A stretch of 64,000 nucleotides of DNA from CBDCFL01 sp965216135. GTDB lineage: Bacteria > Pseudomonadota > Alphaproteobacteria > Rhodobacterales > Rhodobacteraceae. Below are positions 8,846 through 17,773 of this stretch, piece after piece. Under the pieces are notes generated by a model. That model searched no databases. It was not told the origin of the DNA and was given only the letters and a program-made list of their open reading frames with translations. The translations under genes and the position numbers were made by a program. The DNA is taken from contig CBDCFL010000022.1 in the NCBI GenBank assembly GCA_965216135.1, positions 372,001 to 436,000 of the forward strand. Reading direction: 5' to 3'. The first letter of the stretch is position 1, and each line of letters begins with the position of its first letter.

Positions 8846-10624
8846 CTAAAAATCCTCTGCTTGCAGGGCCATGACCGGTTCGGCACCGCTTGTGATACGC
8901 GCCAGGTGCATGGCCGTCGCTGGCAAGTGCCGGGCCATGTAATAGCGCCCGGTAGCGATTTTTGTTTCATGAAAGCCTGTGTCCGAAGCCCCAGCCTTCA
9001 GCGCCGCCATCGATGTGCGCGCCATCCGCGCCCACATCAGGCCCAGGCAGACATGGCCAAACATGTGCATGAAATCATAAGACCCTGCCAGCGCGGCATT
9101 GGGGTTTTTCACGCCCTGGCCCATGAAATACATGGCCGCAGCTTGCAGGTCTTTGGACGCGGTTTTGAGCGGGTCCAAAAAATCTTCTTTCAGCGCGGCG
9201 TTGTCGTCATTTTCTTGTGCGAAGTCTTTCACCATTTCAAAAAACGCCATCACCGGCTTGCCGCCATCGGTCGCCAGTTTGCGGCCGACAAGGTCCAGCG
9301 CCTGCACGCCGTTGGCGCCTTCGTAGATCTGGGTGATGCGCACATCACGGGCGAACTGGCTCATGCCCTGTTCTTCGATATACCCGTGGCCGCCAAAAAC
9401 CTGCTGCGCCTGAATGGCCATCTCAAAGCCTTTGTCGGTCTGAAAGCCCTTGAGCACCGGCGTCAGGAGCGAAATCATCGCTTCGGCAGCGCTGTCGCCT
9501 GACAATTTGCCCGCATCTATCAGCGAGGCCCCCCAGAGCGTCAGTGCACGCGCGCCTTCGACAAAGCTTTTCTGATCCATCAGGCTGCGGCGAATATCGG
9601 GGTGAACGATCAGCGGATCGGCCGGGCCATCGAGGTTCTTGGTGCCGGTGACATCGCGCCCCTGCAGGCGGTCGCGCGCGTAAGCCACCGCGTTTTGATA
9701 GGCCGCTTCGGCCTGCGAATAGCCTTGCAGGGCCACGCCAAGGCGCGCTTCGTTCATCATCGTGAACATCGCGCTCATGCCTTTGTGCAATTCGCCCAGC
9801 AAAAAGCCGGTCGCCGCGTCGTAATTCATCACGCAGGTGGAATTGCCATGCAGGCCCATTTTTTCTTCGATCTTGCCAACCGAAACAGCGTTGCGGTCGC
9901 CAAGCGATCCGTCGTCCATGACGATGAATTTCGGCACGATGAACAGCGATATGCCGCGCGTGCCTTCGCCGCCGCCCGGCGCCTTGGCCAGCACCAGATG
10001 AATAATGTTGTCCGACAAATCCTGATCGCCCGCGGAGATGAATATTTTCTGGCCGGTGATCAGGTAACTTCCATCACCCTGTGGCTCGGCTTTGGTGCGC
10101 ACCAGGCCCAGGTCGGTGCCGCATTGCGGTTCGGTCAGGTTCATTGTGCCGGTCCAGGAGCCATCGACCATTTTGGGCAAATAGGTTCTCTTTTGGTCTT
10201 CGCTGCCGTGGACATGAATGGCCGAATAGGCGCCGTGGGTCAGGCCCTGATAGATGTTGAACGACATATTGGCGGAGGCAAACATTTCGCCAACCGCCGT
10301 GCCCATCACGTAGGGCATGCCCTGACCGCCATATTCGGGGTCGCAATCCAGACCCATCCAGCCACCTGCGCGCATAAGCTGATAGGCCTCGGCAAACCCC
10401 TTGGGGGTGCGCACAACGCCGTTTTCCAGCGTACAGCCTTGCGTGTCGCCAACCACATTCAGAGGCGCCAGAACTTCGGACGCGAGTTTGCCGGCTTCTT
10501 CAAGGACCGCTGCGGTGAAATCCGCTTCCAGGTCGCCGTAACCGGGGATGTCCTGGGCCGACAGGTTCAACACATCCTGCAACACATACTGAATGTCTTT
10601 ACTTGGGGCAGCGTATATTGGCAT
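8846..10624 (-). CDS. Acyl-CoA dehydrogenase, long (DmdC/FadE5-like) type
   Basis: A 592-residue FAD enzyme that introduces the alpha,beta double bond in acyl-CoA. Motifs: TGTMNLTEPQCGTDLGLVRT (flavin/substrate region, about residues 160-180), LITGQKIFISAGDQD, and RITQIYEGANGVQALDLVGR, whose glutamate is the expected catalytic base. The C-terminal 150 residues are the extra helical domain of the DmdC/FadE5 group, which is about 590 residues long. DmdC acts in dimethylsulfoniopropionate demethylation, but general fatty acyl-CoA is as likely here, next to fadA/fadJ. Confidence 0.92.
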   Translation of the reverse strand: MPIYAAPSKDIQYVLQDVLNLSAQDIPGYGDLEADFTAAVLEEAGKLASEVLAPLNVVGDTQGCTLENGVVRTPKGFAEAYQLMRAGGWMGLDCDPEYGGQGMPYVMGTAVGEMFASANMSFNIYQGLTHGAYSAIHVHGSEDQKRTYLPKMVDGSWTGTMNLTEPQCGTDLGLVRTKAEPQGDGSYLITGQKIFISAGDQDLSDNIIHLVLAKAPGGGEGTRGISLFIVPKFIVMDDGSLGDRNAVSVGKIEEKMGLHGNSTCVMNYDAATGFLLGELHKGMSAMFTMMNEARLGVALQGYSQAEAAYQNAVAYARDRLQGRDVTGTKNLDGPADPLIVHPDIRRSLMDQKSFVEGARALTLWGASLIDAGKLSGDSAAEAMISLLTPVLKGFQTDKGFEMAIQAQQVFGGHGYIEEQGMSQFARDVRITQIYEGANGVQALDLVGRKLATDGGKPVMAFFEMVKDFAQENDDNAALKEDFLDPLKTASKDLQAAAMYFMGQGVKNPNAALAGSYDFMHMFGHVCLGLMWARMARTSMAALKAGASDTGFHETKIATGRYYMARHLPATAMHLARITSGAEPVMALQAEDF

Positions 10625-10660
10625 TAATCGTGCGCCTTACTATCAAATTATTACAGGGGT

Positions 10661-11055
10661 TTAGCCGGTTTGTCTGATCCCGGTCCGGGCGAGCACCTCG
10701 GCACCCGATTGCAGATGCTGTTTAAGTTCTTCAATCGTCTCATCCAGCTCTTCGCGCTGGCGTTCCAGTTCGGCCAGCCTTTGGTTTGCCAGCTGATAGG
10801 TCTGCTCCATCTGAGTGACCTGCTGGTCGCCGATATAATAAAGGTCCAGCAACTGACGGATGGCTTCGAGGGAGAAACCGAAGCGCTTGCCGCGAATATC
10901 AATGTCAGCCGCGCCCGGTCGCGTTTGTCATACAGGCGTTTTTGGCCATTGCGAATGGGCGACACCAGCTCTTTGGATTCGTAAAACCGCAAGGTTCGCG
11001 GCGTTACGTCGAAGGCGTCGCACATTTGACGGATCGTCATCAGGTCGTCGTTCAT
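10661..11055 (-). pseudogene. MerR-family regulator, one-base frameshift
   Basis: The start (ATG 11055) gives the MerR winged helix: MTIRQMCDAFDVTPRTLRFY, then GQKRLYDKRDRARLTLI. About 50 codons in, near 10905, the frame shifts. The expected continuation (RGKRFGFSLEAIRQLLDLYY followed by a coiled coil ending at 10661) is in the next frame, needing one inserted base. Repaired length is about 132 residues. It sits upstream of the acyl-CoA dehydrogenase on the same strand, so it probably controlled fatty-acid or acyl-CoA genes. A sequencing error is possible. Confidence 0.8.
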
Positions 11056-11121
11056 GAGAACCTCGTATTGTGGGCGGTTGATCCCAAAATGGGAGTTTGG
11101 CCAAGTTTACGCAAGCAAAGA

Positions 11122-11136
11122 TTACGTAAACGTCAA
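11122..11136. promoter_or_regulatory. Likely MerR operator upstream of merR
   Basis: TTACGTAAACGTCAA lies 70-85 bases upstream of the merR start, within a stretch with several TTACG/CGTAA half sites. It resembles the LiuR/fatty-acid MerR operators known from proteobacteria (TTGACGTNNACGTAA). A related palindrome precedes the second merR. Confidence 0.5.
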
Positions 11137-11329
11137 GTAACGTAGCGTCAATATTGTATCAATCGGGTATTTAGTCTTTATCAGCCGCCAGAACTGCGGA
11201 TATTTGGTCGCGCTTGGTTTCCAGTTCCTCGATCGCATCGTCAATGGCGATACGTTGCTCGCGCAGTGCGTTCAGCCGGTCCTCGGTATTTTCGATGAGC
11301 ACTTTCATCTGCTGCTGCAATCCTTGTTC

Positions 11330-12441
11330 CGTGCCTATCCGGTTGTCACCCACACCCACTATATGTAGGGTGTGGCGTCGAGTGGCTCGGGAGGCGGACG
11401 AAGCGGGGATGGATGTTCCGCAGCGCGAAGACCTTTCGTTTCCGCGGTCGTTTCCCGAGTTTCAACGACTTTTCCCGGATGACGCGGCCTGTGCCGCCTA
11501 CCTGGAGAAGGCGCGGTGGGGTGACGGGTTCGTCTGCCCCCATTGCCAGACGGCGGCAGAGCCGTTCCGCTTCACCAGCCGGCCCGGCGTCTTGCGCTGT
11601 CGAAAGTGCCGCCGCGACACCGGGCTGACGGCGGGGACGGTCATGGAGCGCTCCCATACGTCGCTGGGCGTATGGTTCTGGGCGGCCTATCTGGTTGCCA
11701 GCCAGACGCCCGGCATGTCTGCCACACAGTTCCAGCGCCAGGTCGGGCTTTCCCGTTACGAAACCGCCTTTCAGATCCTCCACAAGCTCCGCGCTGGTAT
11801 GGTCCGGCCGGATCAGGACCGCATCGGCAGCGAGGCCTGCGACCATGTCGAAGTCGACGAAACCTGGGTCGGCGGCCGCACGCGCGGCAAGGGCCGGGGC
11901 GTTCACCACAAGCTTCTTGTCGCCAGCGCCGTTGAAGTGCGACAGCGCAAGCCGGGAACCAAGCTCGATAAGCGGAAGGGCGGTCGCTACGCCGGACGTG
12001 TCCGACTCGCTGTCGTGCCAGACCGCAGCGCGGAATCGCTCTGCGGCTTTGTCGAGGGTGCCGTTACTTCGGGTGCGTCGGTCATCACCGACGATTGGTC
12101 CGGCTATACCAGCCTCGCCAAGCGCGGCTACAAACACCTCGCCGTCGCCGAGCGAGGCAACTCCCAGGTCGCTGAGGAGTATCTGCCGATCATTCATCTC
12201 GTCTTCGCCAACCTGAAGACGTGGCTGAGTGGCATTCATCACGGCGTGAGCCACCAGCACCTCCAAGCCTACCTCAACGAGTTCACCTTCCGCTTCAACA
12301 GGCGGTTCTGCCCGTTCAACGCCTTCCGGTCCCTGCTCGGAATCGCTGGCGATGTCACCGCTCCCACTTACGCCGAGCTTTACTCGGGCGACTGGGAGCA
12401 CCCTAGATGTAGTGGGTGTGGGTGACAACCGGATAGGCACG
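11330..12441 (+). mobile_element. IS1595-family insertion sequence
   Basis: About 1,112 bases with perfect inverted ends (CGTGCCTATCCGGTTGTCAC and its complement, more than 30 bases in all), flanked by the 8-bp direct repeat CCTTGTTC. Eight-base duplications are typical of IS1595. The matching flanks and intact ends suggest a recent insertion. Confidence 0.93.
11409..12425 (+). CDS. IS1595-family transposase
   Basis: Start chosen at ATG 11409 (MDVPQREDLSFPRSFPEF); the open frame runs upstream through the inverted repeat but that part is not transposase-like. 338 residues. An N-terminal zinc ribbon (FVCPHCQT ... LRCRKCRRDTG) is followed by the DDE domain of the ISXO2-like type: DHVEVDETWVGGRTRG, VITDDWSGYTSLAKRGY, and HLQAYLNEFTFRFNRRF near the end. 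It appears intact and could be active. Confidence 0.93.
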   Translation: MDVPQREDLSFPRSFPEFQRLFPDDAACAAYLEKARWGDGFVCPHCQTAAEPFRFTSRPGVLRCRKCRRDTGLTAGTVMERSHTSLGVWFWAAYLVASQTPGMSATQFQRQVGLSRYETAFQILHKLRAGMVRPDQDRIGSEACDHVEVDETWVGGRTRGKGRGVHHKLLVASAVEVRQRKPGTKLDKRKGGRYAGRVRLAVVPDRSAESLCGFVEGAVTSGASVITDDWSGYTSLAKRGYKHLAVAERGNSQVAEEYLPIIHLVFANLKTWLSGIHHGVSHQHLQAYLNEFTFRFNRRFCPFNAFRSLLGIAGDVTAPTYAELYSGDWEHPRCSGCG

Positions 12442-12679
12442 CCTTGTTCCTCATAAATCAGAAACCAGCTGCGCATTTCTTCGAGGCTAAATCCCCAGCG
12501 TCGGCCACGGGCGATCATTTTCATCCGGGCGACATCGCGCGGCCCGTAAAAGCGGCTTCTGCCTTGGCGAGTTGGTGAAAGAAGTTCGATATACTCGTAA
12601 TGTCGCAGGGTGCGTGGCGTCACCTCAAAGCGGGCACACATTTCTTTGAAACTCAGCAACTCTTCAACCATGGGGCACC

Positions 12680-12694
12680 TTTACGCCGCGTAAA
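12680..12694. promoter_or_regulatory. Palindromic operator candidate upstream of second merR
   Basis: TTTACGCCGCGTAAA is a perfect 6-bp inverted repeat around CCG, 9 bases upstream of the merR start at 12671, consistent with autoregulation by a MerR protein. Confidence 0.5.
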
Positions 12695-12838
12695 TTAACC
12701 CAGACCGGCAACAGATTCAAATTGGCATCTTCACGTCCGGGGCCGGGCAATCGGACCCAGGTGTCACGATCGGGTTGCTCATGAACACCTACGAAATCGC
12801 CGCTTAGGCAAAACTTACTCTTGCGGCGGTAAATTCAA

Positions 12839-13300
12839 GTGCGTTCTAAAGGGCCGCAAGTGGAGGAGGCGAAGCTGTCCGATAACCGCCAAAAAATCGC
12901 CGCGAGTTTCATTAACGCGCTGCCCCATTGCCAGGAACTTGGCATGAGAATTGACGAAACCGCCGAGGGTGAGGCGCGCCTGTCGATGCCGTATGACAAG
13001 CGGCTGATTGGCGATCCCGAAACCGGGGTGATCCATGGCGGGGCCGTTTCGGCATTGATGGACACCTGTTGCGGCGCAGCTGTGATGCTGCATCCGGGCG
13101 CTGCTAGCGTTACGGCGACGCTTGGTCTGAGGATCGACTATTTGCGCTCTGCGGCACCGGGTCAGCGCATACGCGCCCATGCGGTTTGTTATCATATGAC
13201 CCGGACGGTGGCATTTGTGCGCGCAACCGCGTTCGATGACGACGCCGGCGGCCCGGTGGCCACCGCGGCGGGGACATTCACCGTGGAGCGCAAATTGTGA
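12839..13300 (+). CDS. PaaI-type hotdog thioesterase
   Basis: About 153 residues with a hotdog fold signature: VIHGGAVSALMDTCCGAAVM (the HGG segment on the central helix), then LRIDYLRSAAPGQRIRAHAV. Such enzymes hydrolyse acyl- or aryl-CoA. Start is uncertain: GTG 12839 or GTG 12860; both keep the domain. Its stop overlaps the start of the next thioesterase, and a MATE exporter follows, forming a three-gene unit. Confidence 0.85.
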   Translation: MRSKGPQVEEAKLSDNRQKIAASFINALPHCQELGMRIDETAEGEARLSMPYDKRLIGDPETGVIHGGAVSALMDTCCGAAVMLHPGAASVTATLGLRIDYLRSAAPGQRIRAHAVCYHMTRTVAFVRATAFDDDAGGPVATAAGTFTVERKL

Positions 13301-13806
13301 AACGCCAACGCCCCGAGCCTGTGCAGGTGGTCAAACAGCGACGCGACGCGGCGCTAAGTGCGCTTGTGCTTGCCGTGCCCTATGCGGGGTTTCTCGGCGT
13401 CACATTTGATAGGCGCGGGGATGAGCTGACATCGAGCCTGCGGTTTGACCAAAAACTGATTGGAAACCCGATGCTGCCTGCCCTTCATGGCGGGGCGATT
13501 GCGGCATTTCTGGAGGTGACATCGATCATCGAACTGGCCTGGTCCGGGCTTTGGCAGGAAATCGAGGCCGGTCGCATCGACCTGGAGGCGATCAACGACG
13601 GCGCGCTGCCGCGCTTGCCCAAGACCATTGATTTTACCGTCGATTACCTGCGATCCGGGCTGCCGCGCGACGGCTACGCGCGGGCGCGCGTCAACAGGTC
13701 CGGGCGGCGCTATGCATCGGTGCATGTCGAGGCCTGGCAGGACAATCGCGCGCGCCCTTTTGCCCAAGCCACCGGCCATTTCCTGATCCCAGAGCGAAAT
13801 GAATGA
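13297..13806 (+). CDS. Second hotdog thioesterase
   Basis: 169 residues, starting with GTG inside the previous stop (GTGA). It carries the same architecture (LPALHGGAIAAFLEVTSIIE, then DFTVDYLRSGLPRDGYARAR). The pair is probably a tandem duplication that has diverged, perhaps acting as a heteromer. Its TGA overlaps the following MATE gene by eight bases, which implies translational coupling. Confidence 0.85.
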   Translation: MKRQRPEPVQVVKQRRDAALSALVLAVPYAGFLGVTFDRRGDELTSSLRFDQKLIGNPMLPALHGGAIAAFLEVTSIIELAWSGLWQEIEAGRIDLEAINDGALPRLPKTIDFTVDYLRSGLPRDGYARARVNRSGRRYASVHVEAWQDNRARPFAQATGHFLIPERNE

Positions 13807-15121
13807 TCGTCCGGCTCTGACGCATCGGCGCGTGCTGAAAATCGCGCTGCCAATTGTTCTTGCAAATGTAACCGTTCCCATTTTGGGCGTGGTTGATACC
13901 GGCGTTGTTGGCCAGCTGCACGAGGCGGCACCCATCGGGGCGGTTGGTATCGGTGCGGTAATTCTGGCGGCGATTTACTGGATATTCGGGTTTCTGCGGA
14001 TGAGCACCGTCGGGCTGACGACCCAGGCCATCGGCGCCGGAGACAAAGATGAGAGCGCCCTGATATTGACCCGCGCGCTGTTGATTGCGGGCGCGGGTGG
14101 GGTGCTGCTGATTGCGCTGCAAGGGCCGATCTTCAGTGCATCATTCGCGCTTGCTCCGGCCAGCGCCGAGGTCGAGCGGCTGGCGCGAGAGTATATGTCG
14201 ATCCGGATTTATTCGTCGCCCGCGGCCATATCGATTTATGCGCTGAGCGGCTGGATGATCGCGCGCGAGCGCACGCGCCACGTGCTGATCCTGCAATTCT
14301 GGGTCAACGGGCTTAACATCGTGCTCGATTTCATCTTCGTGCTGGGTTTGGGCTGGGGCGTTCAAGGCGTGGCGATTGCCACTTTTTTGGCGGAATGGAG
14401 CGGTTTTGGCCTGGGGCTGTGGCTCTGCCGTGACTGGATGCAAAAAAACATCTGGCGAAACTGGGCGCGGGTATTTGAGCGCGCGAAACTGATCCGCCTT
14501 GCTGGCGTCAATACTGACATCATGATCCGGTCAGTCCTGCTGCAGGCGATATTTGTGTCGTTTCTGTTTCTTGGGTCGGATTTTGGCGACGTGCCTTTGG
14601 CGGCCAACCAGATTTTGTTGCAGTTTCTGTATGTTACCGCGTTCGGGCTGGATGGGTTCGCATTCGCGGCAGAGATTTTCGTCGGCACCGCACTTGGTGC
14701 CCGGGATCGCCCGGCCCTGCGTCGCGGCGCGCTGCTTGCCTCAGTATGGGGCGGGGCGGTGGTTTTGGGTCTGGCAGGTTCGTTTGCGCTGTTCGGGGGT
14801 CCGGTTATCGACATCATGACAAACACCGAGGCGGTGCAGGTCGAGGCGCGGCGGTACCTGCCGTTCATGGTTGCCGCCCCATTGATCGGCGGGCCAGCGT
14901 GGATGCTGGACGGGATTTTCATTGGCGCAACCCAGTCGCGCGACATGCGCAACATGATGGCAATTTCAGCGGCGGTATACGCGATATCGGTGATGATCCT
15001 GGTGCCGCAATTCGCCAACAACGGGTTGTGGATTTCGTTTTTGATCAGCTTTGGTGTGCGCGGGATCACTTTGGGTCTGCGCTATCCGTCGCTTGAGGCC
15101 CGAGCCGGCGAAACGGCCTGA
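13799..15121 (+). CDS. MATE-family efflux transporter (DinF-like)
   Basis: A 440-residue integral membrane protein with about 12 hydrophobic helices in two similar halves. The N-terminus reads LKIALPIVLANVTVPILGVV and is followed by DTGVVGQL, the hallmark of the MatE domain; GFLRMSTVGLTTQAIGAGD fits the DinF subgroup. It exports cationic compounds in exchange for H+ or Na+; substrate unknown. Overlaps the thioesterase gene. Confidence 0.9.
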   Translation: MNDRPALTHRRVLKIALPIVLANVTVPILGVVDTGVVGQLHEAAPIGAVGIGAVILAAIYWIFGFLRMSTVGLTTQAIGAGDKDESALILTRALLIAGAGGVLLIALQGPIFSASFALAPASAEVERLAREYMSIRIYSSPAAISIYALSGWMIARERTRHVLILQFWVNGLNIVLDFIFVLGLGWGVQGVAIATFLAEWSGFGLGLWLCRDWMQKNIWRNWARVFERAKLIRLAGVNTDIMIRSVLLQAIFVSFLFLGSDFGDVPLAANQILLQFLYVTAFGLDGFAFAAEIFVGTALGARDRPALRRGALLASVWGGAVVLGLAGSFALFGGPVIDIMTNTEAVQVEARRYLPFMVAAPLIGGPAWMLDGIFIGATQSRDMRNMMAISAAVYAISVMILVPQFANNGLWISFLISFGVRGITLGLRYPSLEARAGETA

Positions 15122-15179
15122 TGGCGCGCGTGTTTTAACCTCTCTTGCCGCGAAATCGCATTGCGACTAAGGCGGTTGG

Positions 15180-16541
15180 GTGCAAAGTCAGGCAACATAC
15201 CGCTATCAGGGCCGGGCGCTCTTGCGTCTTGGCCTGCCATTGATCGGCGGGCATCTGGCGAGTTTTGCCATCCATATCACCGATACCGTCATGTTGGGCT
15301 GGTATGATGCAAATGCGCTCGCGGCGATGGTTTTGGGCGGCACGCTGTTCTTTGTCACCTTGATCGTCGGATCGGGTTTTGCACAGGCGCTGATGCCGGT
15401 GGTGGCCGCCGCGGTCAGCTCTGGCGAAACGCCGCGCGTGCGCCGGGCGACACGTATGGCGATGTGGATCTCTGTCGCATTTGGGGCGCTGGCCATGCCA
15501 ATATTTCTGCTGGCCGAGACGATCCTGCTATCGATTGGCCAGAACCCCTGGCTGTCCGACGTTGCGGGCAGCTATCTGACTATTGCGGGTTGGGGGCTGA
15601 TCCCGGCCTTGCTGGTTTGGGTGATGCGGTCCTATCTGTCGGCGCTCGAGCGTACGCAGGTGGTTCTGTGGGTGACGGTTGGCACCGCCGCGTTGAACGC
15701 CGTGATTAACTACGCGCTGATATTCGGCAATTGGGGCGCGCCTGAACTTGGCATTCGCGGCGCGGCGCTTGCATCTGTTTCGGTGCAGCTGGCGGGCCTG
15801 TTGGCGCTGACAATCTATGTGATGCGGGTCACGCCTGAACATACGCTGTTTCAGCGGTTGTGGCGCCCGGATTGGGCGGCGCTGATCCATATTTTCCAGC
15901 TCGGTTGGCCCATTGGGCTGACGATGCTGGCTGAGGTCGGGCTGTTTTCGGCATCCGCCATTATGATGGGGTGGGTTGGCACGGTTGAGCTGGCGGCCCA
16001 CGGGATTGCGATCCAGCTGGCCTCGCTGGCCTTTCTGGTCCATCTCGGGCTGTCCAATGCCGCCACGATCCGTGCCGGTCAGGCCTGGGGTAAATCCGAC
16101 ATGACCAGCCTGCGGCAGATCAGCGTGAGCACCAGTGTTCTGTCCGGTGGCTTCGCGCTGGTCGCCATCGCGATCTTTGTCGCTTTTGCACCAGAGCTTT
16201 TGGGCCTGTTCATGGACCCTCAGGACCCGGTCAGACCAGATGTCATCGCGGTGGGAACCGGCCTGTTATACGTGGCGGCGTTGTTTCAGCTGGCCGATGC
16301 CGGGCAGGTGCAGGCGCTGGGGCTGTTGCGCGGGATGCAGGACACCCGCGCCCCGATGGTAATGGCAGCACTCAGCTATTGGGCGATTGGCTTACCGATC
16401 TCATATCTGTTGGGCTTTGTATTGGGTCTGGGCGGCATCGGTATCTGGCTGGGGTTGACCGTTGGCCTGGTGATTGCCTGGACGAGCATGGGGGCCAGGC
16501 TATATCGAAAGGCATTTCGGGCCGTCGCAGTTGCGTCCTGA
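15180..16541 (+). CDS. MATE-family efflux transporter (NorM-like)
   Basis: 453 residues, 12 predicted helices; LRLGLPLIGGHLASFAIHIT, then DTVMLGWYDANALAAM. Starts at GTG 15180, 58 bases after the first MATE stop, and belongs to a different subgroup, so the pair is not a simple recent duplication. Both are cytoplasmic-membrane exporters. Confidence 0.9.
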   Translation: MQSQATYRYQGRALLRLGLPLIGGHLASFAIHITDTVMLGWYDANALAAMVLGGTLFFVTLIVGSGFAQALMPVVAAAVSSGETPRVRRATRMAMWISVAFGALAMPIFLLAETILLSIGQNPWLSDVAGSYLTIAGWGLIPALLVWVMRSYLSALERTQVVLWVTVGTAALNAVINYALIFGNWGAPELGIRGAALASVSVQLAGLLALTIYVMRVTPEHTLFQRLWRPDWAALIHIFQLGWPIGLTMLAEVGLFSASAIMMGWVGTVELAAHGIAIQLASLAFLVHLGLSNAATIRAGQAWGKSDMTSLRQISVSTSVLSGGFALVAIAIFVAFAPELLGLFMDPQDPVRPDVIAVGTGLLYVAALFQLADAGQVQALGLLRGMQDTRAPMVMAALSYWAIGLPISYLLGFVLGLGGIGIWLGLTVGLVIAWTSMGARLYRKAFRAVAVAS

Positions 16542-16598
16542 GGGTTGCACACCGCGTTTGGCTCAGGTCTCATGGCTGCAAATTCCTTGGGGGTCGAT

Positions 16599-17027
16599 AT
16601 GAAGGTGAAATATCTGCACACGATGGTTCGCGTCAAAGATCTGACGGAGTCCATGGCGTTTTTTGAATTGCTCGGGCTCGTCGAAACCCGCCGCTATGAC
16701 AACAGAGATGCGCGGTTCACCCTTGTTTTCATGGCACCTGCTGGTCAGCCGGAATGTCCGGTCGAACTGACCCATAATTGGGATGGCGATGAAGGCCTGC
16801 CGTCGGATAGCCGCCATTTCGGGCATTTGGCCTATGAGGTCGAGAATATCTATGATCTTTGCGCCAAATTGCGGGACGCAGGCGTGGTTATCAATCGCCC
16901 GCCGCGCGATGGTCACATGGCCTTTGTCCGCTCGCCCGACAATATTTCGGTTGAGCTTTTGCAGATGGGTGGCAGCCTGCCCGCGCAGGAGCCATGGGCG
17001 AGCATGGAAAATACCGGGCATTGGTAA
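16599..17027 (+). CDS. gloA: Lactoylglutathione lyase (glyoxalase I)
   Basis: About 142 residues. ATG 16599 is chosen because it is preceded by TTGGGGG and starts the canonical MKVKYLHTMVRVKDL. Converts the methylglyoxal-glutathione hemithioacetal to S-lactoylglutathione. All four expected metal ligands are visible: H in YLHTMV, E in PVELTHNW, H in FGHLAYEV and E in ISVELLQ. The DUF1194 gene follows immediately. Confidence 0.9.
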   Translation: MKVKYLHTMVRVKDLTESMAFFELLGLVETRRYDNRDARFTLVFMAPAGQPECPVELTHNWDGDEGLPSDSRHFGHLAYEVENIYDLCAKLRDAGVVINRPPRDGHMAFVRSPDNISVELLQMGGSLPAQEPWASMENTGHW

Positions 17028-17032
17028 AACTG

Positions 17033-17752
17033 ATGTCTCGCGCCAATGCCACGATTGCAATCTTCGCCTGGCTGCTGACGGCCGGGTGGGCAAATGCGGA
17101 TTGCCGCCAGGCCCTGGCGCTTGGTCTGGATATATCCGGCTCGGTCGATTCCAGTGAATATCGCCTGCAAATCGAAGGGCTCGCTGCGGCACTTGACGAT
17201 CCTTCGGTCATTGATGCGTTTCTGACCATGCCGACCGCGCCGATCCGGCTATTTATCTACGAATGGGCAGGTCTGGGGACGCAGCGGGTGATTGTGGACT
17301 GGATCGCGATTGAGACTACCGAGCAGTTGAGCAACATAACGGCCGTGCTGCAATCGCACGAGCGCCGCCCGCGCGAAGTTGCCACCGCCCTTGGCTTGGC
17401 CATGCAATATGGCGGTGGGGCGCTGTTTTCGCAGCGCGATTGCTGGCAATTAACGTTGGATATTTCCGGCGACGGTCAGTCGAACATCGGACCAAGACCG
17501 CGCGACATCAAGGACCTGCCGCCATTGACCGGAGTTACCGTCAACGCGCTGGTGATCGGGTCGGACGATCCGGGATTAACCGACACGCGACAGGTTCAGA
17601 TATCGGAACTATCCGCCTATTTCCGCGCCGAGGTCATCCGTGGACCCGAGGCTTTCGTGCAAACCGCGTTGGGATTTGACGATTACAGCACGGCGATCAC
17701 TCGCAAGCTGTTGCGCGAATTGAATGTGATTGCGGTCGGGTCGCTGCGCTGA
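17033..17752 (+). CDS. DUF1194 secreted von Willebrand-like protein
   Basis: About 239 residues with an N-terminal signal peptide (ATIAIFAWLLTAGWANADC). The mature start carries a metal-ion-dependent adhesion motif (LGLDISGSVDSSEY), and the rest matches DUF1194, a vWA-like family common in Rhodobacteraceae: QLTLDISGDGQSNIG, then VNALVIGSDDP. ATG 17033 is six bases after the gloA stop. The frame extends into gloA, but the signal peptide decides the start. Function unknown; periplasmic or secreted. Confidence 0.85.
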   Translation: MSRANATIAIFAWLLTAGWANADCRQALALGLDISGSVDSSEYRLQIEGLAAALDDPSVIDAFLTMPTAPIRLFIYEWAGLGTQRVIVDWIAIETTEQLSNITAVLQSHERRPREVATALGLAMQYGGGALFSQRDCWQLTLDISGDGQSNIGPRPRDIKDLPPLTGVTVNALVIGSDDPGLTDTRQVQISELSAYFRAEVIRGPEAFVQTALGFDDYSTAITRKLLRELNVIAVGSLR

Positions 17753-17764
17753 CAGTTGTGTCAG
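17749..17764. terminator. Weak hairpin between converging genes
   Basis: CTGACA-GTTG-TGTCAG spans the DUF1194 stop and precedes AAAATTCTC. It could serve as a bidirectional terminator with the pleD-like gene coming from the right; the stem is short. Confidence 0.35.
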
Positions 17765-17773
17765 AAAATTCTC

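Larger units (their letters stand above)
11171..12671 (-). pseudogene. Second MerR-family regulator, split by IS1595 element
   Basis: The N-terminus from ATG 12671 is a MerR winged helix (FKEMCARFEVTPRTLRHYEY, then FYGPRDVARMKMIARGRRWG). It is cut after ..IYEEQG, and the rest (..EQGLQQQMKVLIENTEDRL.. to TAA at 11171) lies beyond the insertion. Joining across the 8-bp duplication restores exactly 127 codons. It resembles the neighbouring merR at 10661-11055, so these are tandem paralogues that both lost integrity. Confidence 0.88.

Noticed and set aside
9602..10627. 341-codon plus-strand frame
   Set aside because: Antisense to the acyl-CoA dehydrogenase; a by-product of GC-rich codon use, without family motifs.
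11346..12671. 441-codon minus-strand frame beginning like a MerR regulator
   Set aside because: Only the first part is MerR; the rest is the IS1595 element read in antisense. Not a fusion protein.
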